21,596 nt of DNA, from NCBI GenBank assembly GCA_003136615.1, contig PLFA01000082.1:3526-25121 (forward strand). The letters run 5' to 3'. The notes below the pieces were generated by a model that did no database searches, had not been told where the DNA came from, and saw only the letters and a program-made list of their open reading frames with translations. Source of the DNA: Caulobacteraceae bacterium. Its GTDB lineage: Bacteria; Pseudomonadota; Alphaproteobacteria; Caulobacterales; Caulobacteraceae. Both the position numbers and the translations under genes were made by a program. Below, in pieces: positions 7,287-13,289 of the stretch (the first letter of the stretch is position 1; every line of letters begins with the position of its first letter).

Positions 7287-8116
7287 GCGCCGAGGGCCAC
7301 AGCGCGAATATCCAGCGGCGGCGGCTCGATACCGAAAAGTATGGTGAAGCTGGGTCGCGCCTGGCCAATCAGCATCTCCAGGCCGTCGACGGTCTGAAGT
7401 CCACGCTGCGCAGCGGCAATGAGGAGCGGCGTGAGAAGGGGTCGGTAGACCATATCCATCACAACAGCGCCGGGAGAGAGCGCGGAGAGATCAAGGCCAA
7501 GCACCGAAGCCGCCTCAAGACCAGCTGGCGTGGCATTGATGAGCGCCCCCCAGGACCGCGCAAGATGCTTAGCGGGAGAAGCCGAGAGCACCTCGACTTG
7601 CGGCCCTAGGGCCCGAGCGAGAGCTGAAGCGCGTTCAGGGTTTCTGTTGAGGAGATATATCCGCGGCGTACCCGCCTCCAAAAGTGCGCTGGCGGCGCCG
7701 CGCGCTGCACCGCCGGCCCCGAGGATCAGGATCGGCGCGGCGGAGGGGTCGAAGCTTGGCGCCTGGACCGCGAACGCCCGCAGAAGGCCTTCGCCGTCGG
7801 TATTGTCCGCACCAAGCGAACCGTCCGCGTCAAATACAAGGAGATTGGCCGCGCCAGCCGCAAGCGCCCGGGGGCTGGCCCGATCAGCCAGCGCAAGGGC
7901 CGGCTCCTTATGGGGCGCGGTCACGTTCAGCCCCACGACGGCCCCGCCCCTCAGTCCCGCGACGAATGCGGCGAACCGGTCCGGCGGAACAGCGAACGGG
8001 ACATAAGCCGCGTTAATCTGCGCCGCCACGATCCAGCAGTTTTGCAGCCTAGGGCTCAGGGAATGACTGATCGGCCAGCCAACCACACCCGCCAGTCGGG
8101 TTGATCCCGTTATCAT
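7283..8116 (-). CDS. aroE: Shikimate dehydrogenase (NADP+) AroE
   Basis: Reduces 3-dehydroshikimate to shikimate in aromatic amino acid synthesis. 277 residues from ATG 8116. Substrate-binding SHSLSP (17-22), catalytic Lys70 in NVTAPHKE and Asp107 in GADNTDGEG are all present. The Rossmann loop GAGGAAR (133-139), NADP-binding NRNPERA, NATPAGL (194-200), DMVYRPLLTPLL and the closing GLEMLIGQARPSF follow in the usual order. A GTG at 8137, in frame, forms a GTGA overlap with the maf stop and could be the coupled start, adding seven residues. ATG 8116 is preferred because ITGSTRLAGVVGWPISHSLSP resembles family N-termini. Confidence 0.94.
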   Translation of the reverse strand: MITGSTRLAGVVGWPISHSLSPRLQNCWIVAAQINAAYVPFAVPPDRFAAFVAGLRGGAVVGLNVTAPHKEPALALADRASPRALAAGAANLLVFDADGSLGADNTDGEGLLRAFAVQAPSFDPSAAPILILGAGGAARGAASALLEAGTPRIYLLNRNPERASALARALGPQVEVLSASPAKHLARSWGALINATPAGLEAASVLGLDLSALSPGAVVMDMVYRPLLTPLLIAAAQRGLQTVDGLEMLIGQARPSFTILFGIEPPPLDIRAVALGA

Positions 8117-8133
8117 GGCTGTGGTGGCCGTCG

Positions 8134-8727
8134 TCACAGCCACGCGCCACCCGACCGCCGCAACCACGCGAGAAGCGGCAATAGGGGTAGTCCAAGGATG
8201 GCGAAATAATCACCGTCAACCTGCTCAAAGAGCTGGACGCCCTCCCCCTCGAACTCAAAGCCGCCGAGGCTTGCGCAAAGAGTGTCCGCGTTCCGCGAAA
8301 GATAATCGTCGAGATAGCTCTCACTGAAATCACGAAATGTGAGGTGCGCCGTCTCATTGTGAGACCATACGACCCGCCCGCCGTCAGCTCCCGCCACGGC
8401 GCAATGCAGGCTGAAGGCGACGCCGCGCAGCCCTAGAAGCCGGGCGCGAGTCTCCTTCAGGCTCGTGGTTTTGTCGAGCAGCCGCCCATCGATCTCTAGG
8501 GTCTGATCGGCGCCAATGACGAGCGTCTCGGGCTCGCGCGCGCGATCAAGCGCCTTGGCTGCTGCGAGACGCTCCGCGACCATGGCGGCACTGACGCCAT
8601 CGGCGAGGTATCCCTCCTTCAGCACGGTTTCATCGACGGCCGGGGGGTCAACGCGAAAGGTGAGGCCGGCGCCGCGCAGGAGGGCCGCCCGAGCATGGCT
8701 CGAAGAGGCGAGAACAATCGCCTTCAC
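8134..8727 (-). CDS. maf: Maf-family nucleotide pyrophosphatase
   Basis: Maf proteins hydrolyse nucleoside triphosphates, including methylated or non-canonical ones, to monophosphates; some members also affect septum formation. 197 residues. The substrate motif near the start is VLASSSHARAALLRGAGL (5-22), with SxSxxR. The catalytic-region GADQTL (about 93-98) and DKTTSLKETRARLLGLRG follow, then FEFEGEGVQLFEQVDGDYFAILGLPL at the C-terminus. Which nucleotide is preferred cannot be assigned by eye. The start is GTG at 8727, overlapping the ppsR stop by four bases (GTGA). Confidence 0.9.
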   Translation of the reverse strand: MKAIVLASSSHARAALLRGAGLTFRVDPPAVDETVLKEGYLADGVSAAMVAERLAAAKALDRAREPETLVIGADQTLEIDGRLLDKTTSLKETRARLLGLRGVAFSLHCAVAGADGGRVVWSHNETAHLTFRDFSESYLDDYLSRNADTLCASLGGFEFEGEGVQLFEQVDGDYFAILGLPLLPLLAWLRRSGGAWL

Positions 8728-9572
8728 CCCAGGACTTCCACCTGGGCGTGACCGCCGGAGAGAATATTGATGACCGCCGCCGCGGTTTCCTCAACGGACC
8801 GACGAGTCACGTCGATGACCGGCCAACCTTGGCGTTCGAATAGCCGCCGCGCGGCAACCACCTCGCTCCGCACAACGTCGGTATCCACATAGGCGCTATC
8901 CCGCCGCTCGTTGAGACTGCGCAGGCGATTGCGGCGAATCTGAATCAGGCGGTCTGGCGATATCGTCAGTCCCACGATGGGTATTCCCTCGATGTTGGAA
9001 AGCGCGGCCGGAGGTTCCGAGGGAGAGATCAGGGGGACGTTGGCCGCTCGCACGCCGCGGTGCGCGAGATAAATACAGGTGGGCGTCTTGGATGTTCGCG
9101 ACACTCCGACCAAGACAACATCAGCCGCCTGCAAATCCTGGCCCCCCTGACCATCGTCATGTCCAAGGGCATAGGAGAGAGCGTCCATGCGGTTGAAATA
9201 ATCGGTGTCCAGGGCGTACTGCGCGCCCACCCGGGTCGAAAGCGGAGCGCCCAAATACCAAGAGAGCGCGGACACCAAGGGATCAAGCGCCCCGAAACAG
9301 GGCATATCGAGCTTCTGGCATCCTGCCTCAAGCGCGCCGCGTAACTCTTCATCGACAATGGTGTGAACGATTACGCCGGGGGCATCGGCGATCTCCACCA
9401 GCACGCGATCAATCTGAGCCCGGGATCGGATAAGTGAATAGATATGCTCAATCTCAAGGACATTGTTGAAACGGGCGCAGACAGCGCGGCTCATGGCATA
9501 GAGCGTCTCCCCGGTAGAATCCGACACCAAGTGGAGATGGAAGTAGGTAGCGAGGCGTGCGTCGGAGGGCAT
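8724..9572 (-). CDS. ppsR: Pyruvate,phosphate dikinase/PEP synthase regulatory protein (DUF299 bifunctional kinase/phosphorylase)
   Basis: Family of ADP-dependent Ser/Thr kinases and Pi-dependent pyrophosphorylases that switch PEP synthetase or PPDK off and on. 282 residues. The opening FHLHLVSDSTGETLYAMSRA (11-30) is typical, and the P-loop GVSRTSKTPT at 156-165 is diagnostic, followed by NIEGIPIVGLTISPDRLIQIR and a C-terminal WPVIDVTRRSVEETAA. Which dikinase it controls is not in the window. It starts at ATG 9572 at the edge of the large non-coding gap and heads the leftward operon. In Caulobacter crescentus a homologue is the first gene beside the origin, which matters for reading the next gap. 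Confidence 0.93.
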   Translation of the reverse strand: MPSDARLATYFHLHLVSDSTGETLYAMSRAVCARFNNVLEIEHIYSLIRSRAQIDRVLVEIADAPGVIVHTIVDEELRGALEAGCQKLDMPCFGALDPLVSALSWYLGAPLSTRVGAQYALDTDYFNRMDALSYALGHDDGQGGQDLQAADVVLVGVSRTSKTPTCIYLAHRGVRAANVPLISPSEPPAALSNIEGIPIVGLTISPDRLIQIRRNRLRSLNERRDSAYVDTDVVRSEVVAARRLFERQGWPVIDVTRRSVEETAAAVINILSGGHAQVEVLG

Positions 9573-9633
9573 GGGAACTTTTGACGTCGCTCCGGGTTTC
9601 GGGGGAAGCCTGTGCGCGATTGATTAGCGGGTC

Positions 9634-9642
9634 CGTGGATAA
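9634..9642 (-). promoter_or_regulatory. Candidate DnaA box (8 of 9 match)
   Basis: Plus strand CGTGGATAA, i.e. TTATCCACG on the minus strand, against the consensus TTATCCACA. This is the best DnaA-like 9-mer in the gap. It lies about 60 bases upstream of ppsR, so DnaA binding here could also influence that promoter. Confidence 0.5.
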
Positions 9643-9765
9643 GGCGAAAGTGCTGGGGACCGTTTAAGGTGGCGCCTTCCGCGAAACGGGTGCGGTGGAC
9701 ATTCCCCGCCACTTTCCCGCGCCTTCGCCGCCCTGAAGTCCCCTTGTTTATGAGTTGTCCGATTA

Positions 9766-9774
9766 CCGTCCACA
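9766..9774 (+). promoter_or_regulatory. Weak DnaA-box-like site
   Basis: CCGTCCACA keeps the TCCACA core of the DnaA box but differs at the first three positions (6 of 9). On its own this would be chance-level. It is listed because it clusters with three other TCCACA-type cores within 275 bases. Confidence 0.25.
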
Positions 9775-9867
9775 GTAAGGGGAATGGTAAAAGAGTTCCC
9801 GGGTAATCCCCGCATTATAGGTTGAAAAGCCCTTTTTGATCAGCGTCTAGCGTGTCCTAGAACCAGT

Positions 9868-9876
9868 TGTGGATGG
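9868..9876 (-). promoter_or_regulatory. Candidate DnaA box (7 of 9 match)
   Basis: Plus strand TGTGGATGG, i.e. CCATCCACA on the minus strand. It has a full ATCCACA core with two mismatches at the outer end. It resembles the degenerate DnaA boxes reported for alphaproteobacterial origins, where the ATCCACA core is kept and the first two bases vary. Confidence 0.4.
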
Positions 9877-9898
9877 TTTGCGAAGCGACGATCCCCCG

Positions 9899-9907
9899 TT
9901 AGCCACG
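9899..9907 (+). promoter_or_regulatory. Candidate weak DnaA box (7 of 9 match)
   Basis: TTAGCCACG against TTATCCACA, mismatched at positions 4 and 9. Supportive only as part of the cluster in this gap. Confidence 0.28.
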
Positions 9908-9988
9908 CGAGGCCCGCATCGTTCATCGCCGGAGAGAAGACCGCTTTGTCCTCGTTAGCCGAACGCTCACTACCATCTCCAAAATTCC

Positions 9989-10003
9989 TTAAGATCTTCT
10001 TAA
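9989..10003 (+). promoter_or_regulatory. Perfect CtrA-binding box TTAA-N7-TTAA
   Basis: TTAA at 9989-9992, seven bases GATCTTC, TTAA at 10000-10003: an exact full CtrA consensus, in a high-GC genome where TTAA is scarce. CtrA is the response regulator that blocks origin firing in Caulobacter swarmer cells by binding such boxes within the origin, and it also controls many cell-cycle promoters. The box sits on the hemH side of the gap, where it could both repress replication and regulate hemH. A loose -10 (TAGACT, 10011-10016) lies downstream. Confidence 0.7.
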
Positions 10004-10038
10004 TGAGAGATAGACTGGACCCGAGATGAGCGCGCTAA

Positions 10039-10086
10039 AGGCTTGGCGCGGTCATCAACACGCTTGACGCCATGAGGCTTGGCGCG
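10039..10086 (+). repeat. 12-bp direct repeat AGGCTTGGCGCG at the hemH side of the origin gap
   Basis: AGGCTTGGCGCG occurs at 10039-10050 and again at 10075-10086, with starts 36 bases apart, just downstream of the CtrA box. The second copy lies inside the longest possible hemH reading frame but upstream of the start preferred here. Function unknown; possibly a binding site pair or chance. Confidence 0.45.
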
Positions 10087-10146
10087 AATGACGTGTTCAG
10101 CCTCCCGGCTCTCCCGTGGTTGCGCGCGAAAGGACTTGTCACGACT

Positions 10147-11187
10147 GTGCGAACCGAGGTGTCGAAGGTCGCCGTCGTGCTGTTCAACCTAGGGGGTCCT
10201 GACGGGCCCGCGGCTGTCCGACCTTTTCTTGAGAATCTGTTCTCCGATCCGGCCATTATTTCGCTGCCTTGGATAGCGCGCAAACCCTTGGCTGCTCTGA
10301 TCGCCAGGTTGCGCCGAAAGTCCGCCACGGCGAACTATGCCATCATGGGTGGCGCCTCGCCGCTTTTGGCGGAGACCCAGGCTCAGGCGGCCGCGTTACA
10401 GGCGGCCTTGGCTGAACTCGCGCCCAATCGCGAAATCAGGGTGTTCATCGCCATGCGGTATTGGCGGCCGATGACACAGCAAACCGCCGATGAGGTCGCT
10501 AGATTCGATCCGGATGAGATCATCCTCACCCCACTTTACCCCCAGTTTTCAACGACAACGACGGGCTCATCCCTGAAGGCCTGGCGGGAGACCTATCGCG
10601 GTCGCGGCCAGGTGCGGACCGTATGTTGTTGGCACGATAATGCTGGTCTTGTTGATGCTCACGCCGCCAGAATCCTCGATGTGTGGGACGCCGCCGGTCG
10701 GCCGAAGGTTCGACTGCTTTTTTCCGCACATGGTCTTCCCGAACGCATTGTTGAGCAAGGCGACCCTTATCAGTGGCAAATTGAGCAGACTTGCCAGAAA
10801 GTCGGTGAACGCTTGGGTTCCGACTGGGATTGGCAAGTTTGCTACCAGAGCCGGGTTGGACCACTTAAGTGGCTTGGGCCGTCGACGCCCGAAGCCATCG
10901 CCGCCGCGGCGTCAGACGGCGTGGGCGTGATTGTAGACCCGATCGCTTTTGTGTCAGACCATATTGAAACCCTTGTTGAGCTTGACCGGGAATATGCGGA
11001 GATGGCGCATCAACTTGGAGTGCCTGTTTATCTGCGGGCTCCGGTCGTCGGCGTGGCCCCGGATTTTATCGGAGGATTAGCGGGCGTCGTGCTGGGCGCC
11101 CTGACGCGTGGGTTGATCGCACCCGACGGCGCCGCGTGCCCGGGATCATTTGGCCGTTGTGCTCAGCGAGATGTACGGAAGACATGA
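10147..11187 (+). CDS. hemH: Ferrochelatase HemH
   Basis: Inserts Fe(II) into protoporphyrin IX, the last step of heme synthesis. 346 residues from GTG 10147. Motifs in order: VAVVLFNLGGPDG (8-20), MGGASPLL (67-74), FSAHGLPERIVEQGDPYQWQ with the catalytic His (192-211), YQSRVGPLKWLGPSTPE (233-249) and the VDPIAFVSDHIETLVELD block (263-280). The ATG at 10072 would add 25 residues with no family counterpart; AAAGGA at 10129-10134 favours a start near 10147, though spacing (12) is long, and GTG 10159 is also possible. C-terminal Cys331 and Cys338 plus Cys160/161 resemble the [2Fe-2S] ligands of Caulobacter and mycobacterial enzymes, but a third C-terminal Cys is absent. Overlaps hemJ by 4 bases. 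Confidence 0.93.
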   Translation: MRTEVSKVAVVLFNLGGPDGPAAVRPFLENLFSDPAIISLPWIARKPLAALIARLRRKSATANYAIMGGASPLLAETQAQAAALQAALAELAPNREIRVFIAMRYWRPMTQQTADEVARFDPDEIILTPLYPQFSTTTTGSSLKAWRETYRGRGQVRTVCCWHDNAGLVDAHAARILDVWDAAGRPKVRLLFSAHGLPERIVEQGDPYQWQIEQTCQKVGERLGSDWDWQVCYQSRVGPLKWLGPSTPEAIAAAASDGVGVIVDPIAFVSDHIETLVELDREYAEMAHQLGVPVYLRAPVVGVAPDFIGGLAGVVLGALTRGLIAPDGAACPGSFGRCAQRDVRKT

Positions 11188-11621
11188 TGCTGATCGGTAT
11201 TGTGAAAGGGCTTCATATTCTGGCTGTGATCGCCTGGATGGCGGGCCTGCTCTATCTGCCGCGTCTTTATGCCTATCATTCAAAGGCGACGGCCGGATCC
11301 GAGATGGATGCGATGTTCAAAAAGATGGAGCGAGGGCTCTTGAATGTTATCATGACTCCCGCGGCGATCCTTGTCGTTTTCTTGGGCGGAACCTTGGTCT
11401 CGTTGGAGGGCGTCGCGATTCTCGGCGCCCCCTGGATGATGCTCAAGCTTGCGGGCGTGGCGTTTCTTCTCGGCTGGCACGCCTACCTGATGCGAGCCCG
11501 GCTGGCCTTCGTTCAAGGTCGGCGGCCCCACACAGAGAAATTCTGGCGCATGATGAACGAGACGCCGTTCATCGCTGCCATCATCATTGTGTTGTCGGTA
11601 ACCACCAAATTCGTACTTTGA
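11184..11621 (+). CDS. hemJ: Protoporphyrinogen IX oxidase HemJ (UPF0093 membrane protein)
   Basis: Oxidises protoporphyrinogen IX to protoporphyrin IX, the substrate of the HemH encoded just upstream. 145 residues with four membrane segments (about 3-28, 55-75, 83-103, 127-144). Family signatures: GIVKGLHILAVIAWMAGLLYLPRLYAYH at the start, with His11 as the probable heme-b ligand, MMLKLAG (Lys88), and FWRMMNETPFI near the end. The ATG at 11184 overlaps the hemH stop (ATGA) and has GGAAG just upstream; an upstream in-frame ATG at 11136 would run into hemH and is unlikely. hemH and hemJ form a two-gene heme unit next to the origin gap. Confidence 0.93.
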   Translation: MMLIGIVKGLHILAVIAWMAGLLYLPRLYAYHSKATAGSEMDAMFKKMERGLLNVIMTPAAILVVFLGGTLVSLEGVAILGAPWMMLKLAGVAFLLGWHAYLMRARLAFVQGRRPHTEKFWRMMNETPFIAAIIIVLSVTTKFVL

Positions 11622-11643
11622 TAAGCGGCGGGCGTTGGCACTC

Positions 11644-11671
11644 TTGACGGGACGGCCCCGCGCTCTAGGAT
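11644..11671 (+). promoter_or_regulatory. Candidate rho promoter
   Basis: TTGACG at 11644-11649, a 16-base spacer, then TAGGAT at 11666-11671 (4 of 6 to TATAAT). It would start transcription near 11678 and give rho a leader of about 200 bases. TTGACG is also the -35 of the Caulobacter housekeeping promoter consensus. Predicted by eye. Confidence 0.4.
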
Positions 11672-11878
11672 AGTGGGGTGTCAAAGCTCGGTGTGGGGCT
11701 TTGGACGTTCCTCACCTCTTTCAAGCCTCGCCATATCTCGTGGCCAGCGCGCCATCTCGCAAAATCCTGTGGCCCGTTCTCGGGTTGTCGCATTCTTGAC
11801 CGAATGTGGAACACCCAAGGGCTGATCCAGCCCCCGGGCGCGATGGGTCGAAATCCAACCCTTAAGAGTTCATAATTT
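11672..11878 (+). promoter_or_regulatory. rho leader with pyrimidine-rich, G-poor stretch
   Basis: Non-coding leader between hemJ and rho. Positions 11706-11742 are rich in C and T and poor in G, the composition Rho prefers for loading. In E. coli, rho is autoregulated by Rho-dependent attenuation in its leader, so a similar loop is plausible here. A 65-codon reading frame (GTG 11678 to TAA 11875) ends 3 bases before the rho ATG; it has AGGA at 11667-11670 but no recognisable product. If the promoter above is used, that AGGA would not be transcribed. No intrinsic terminator was seen. Confidence 0.35.
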
Positions 11879-13255
11879 ATGTCAGACATTCTCGACATCC
11901 AGGCGGGTGAAGCCGGTGAGGATAATTTGGCGCTAGGCGCTGACGGCGACGACGACGGGGAGCTTAACGGAGCGGAAAGCGGCCTTGGCGTCAGCCGGAT
12001 GTCTCTCCAGGAGCTCAAGGAAAAGTCCCCCGCGGAGCTCCTCGCTTTCGCCGAGCAATTCGACATCGAAAACGCGAACGCCATGCGTAAGCAGGATATG
12101 ATGTTCGCGATCCTGAAGGCGTCCGCTGAAGAGGGATTGGACGTCTTCGGGTCTGGAACCCTGGAGGTTGTGCAGGATGGCTTCGGGTTTCTGAGAAGTC
12201 CGGAGGCGAACTATCTGCCGGGCCCGGATGACATCTATGTGAGCCCCTCACAGATCAGGCGTTTTGGTTTGCGCACCGGCGACACGGTGGATGGCGGCAT
12301 TCGCGCGCCGCGAGAGGGAGAGCGTTATTTTGCTCTAACCAAGGTGGATAAGGTCAATTTCGAGAATCCCGAGAACGTCCGCCACAAGGTGCATTTCGAT
12401 AACTTAACGCCTCTGTATCCGGAGGAGCGGATGACCATGGAGATGGAGGATCCGACGCTTAAAGATCGCTCAGGTCGGGTCATTGATATTGTCGCGCCGC
12501 TTGGCAAGGGTCAAAGATGTCTGATCGTAGCCCCTCCGCGGGTCGGCAAAACAGTGATGTTGCAAAATATCGCCAAGTCTATAGCGGCGAATTATCCTGA
12601 CTCATATCTTATCGTCCTTCTCATCGATGAGCGTCCCGAAGAAGTCACGGATATGCAGCGGACGGTGCGTGGGGAAGTGATTTCATCCACATTTGATGAG
12701 CCGGCCATCCGTCACGTGCAGGTGGCGGAGATGGTTATTGAAAAGGCCAAACGTCTTGTGGAGCATAAGCGTGACGTTGTGATTTTGCTCGATTCCGTGA
12801 CGCGGCTCGGCCGCGCTTACAACACCACCGTGCCGTCGTCAGGCAAGGTGCTTACAGGCGGCGTGGACGCGAATGCACTGCAGAAGCCAAAACGCTTTTT
12901 CGGCGCTGCCCGGAATATAGAGGAGGGCGGATCGCTCACGATCATCGCGACGGCCTTGATCGACACAGGCAGCCGCATGGACGAAGTGATCTTCGAAGAA
13001 TTTAAGGGCACCGGCAACTCCGAAATCATTCTCGACCGCAAGGTCGCGGATAAGCGTATCTATCCTGCCATTGATGTCCTGAAGTCTGGGACACGGAAGG
13101 AGGAACTGATCACGCCGAAGGACCAGCTCCAGAAGACCTTTGTGCTTCGGAGAATCCTGAATCCCATGGGGCCACAAGATGCGATCGAATTCTTGCTGGA
13201 TAAACTTAGATCGTCGAAGAACAATGCTGATTTCTTCCAGTCTATGAACACCTAA
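11879..13255 (+). CDS. rho: Transcription termination factor Rho
   Basis: Hexameric RNA-dependent ATPase/helicase that terminates transcription. 458 residues, about 40 longer than E. coli Rho because of an acidic N-terminal extension (residues 1-40, rich in Asp, Glu and Gly). The Rho N-terminal domain starts at MSLQELKEKSPAELLAFAEQF (41-61). The RNA-binding cold-shock-like fold has DGFGFLRS (100-107). Walker A APPRVGKT is at 218-225 (K-A of E. coli replaced by R-V, a common variant), Walker B is in DVVILLDSVTRLGRAYN, and the Q/R-loop region reads SGKVLTGGVDANALQKPKRFFGAARN. Starts at ATG 11879 after the leader; no strong ribosome-binding site is visible. Confidence 0.97.
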   Translation: MSDILDIQAGEAGEDNLALGADGDDDGELNGAESGLGVSRMSLQELKEKSPAELLAFAEQFDIENANAMRKQDMMFAILKASAEEGLDVFGSGTLEVVQDGFGFLRSPEANYLPGPDDIYVSPSQIRRFGLRTGDTVDGGIRAPREGERYFALTKVDKVNFENPENVRHKVHFDNLTPLYPEERMTMEMEDPTLKDRSGRVIDIVAPLGKGQRCLIVAPPRVGKTVMLQNIAKSIAANYPDSYLIVLLIDERPEEVTDMQRTVRGEVISSTFDEPAIRHVQVAEMVIEKAKRLVEHKRDVVILLDSVTRLGRAYNTTVPSSGKVLTGGVDANALQKPKRFFGAARNIEEGGSLTIIATALIDTGSRMDEVIFEEFKGTGNSEIILDRKVADKRIYPAIDVLKSGTRKEELITPKDQLQKTFVLRRILNPMGPQDAIEFLLDKLRSSKNNADFFQSMNT

Positions 13256-13289
13256 CGATCTTTTCTGGGCTGCGTCGGTCCGACGTATC

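Larger units (their letters stand above)
9573..10146. other. Probable chromosomal replication origin (oriC) region
   Basis: About 570 bases with no convincing gene between ppsR (leftward) and hemH (rightward). Both flanking gene arms point outward, as expected for leading-strand genes. In Caulobacter crescentus the origin lies between a heme gene (hemE) and a DUF299 gene followed by maf, aroE, coaE and dnaQ; here hemH takes the heme position. Visible elements: a DnaA-box-like 9-mer at 9634-9642 (8 of 9), weaker ones at 9766-9774, 9868-9876 and 9899-9907, another GTGGA core near 9695, AT-richer stretches around 9782-9840 and 9981-10008, and a perfect CtrA box at 9989-10003. No GANTC site is present. 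Origin function is inferred from context; dnaA is not in the window. Confidence 0.72.

Noticed and set aside
10072..10146. Longer hemH N-terminus starting at ATG 10072
   Set aside because: The extra 25 residues have no counterpart in ferrochelatases, there is no ribosome-binding site before this ATG, and the stretch contains one copy of the direct repeat. It remains possible and is noted in the hemH entry.
11862..11876. CtrA-like TTAA-N7 site just before the rho ATG
   Set aside because: The second half reads TAAT rather than TTAA, so only one half-site is real. Not enough to claim CtrA control of rho.
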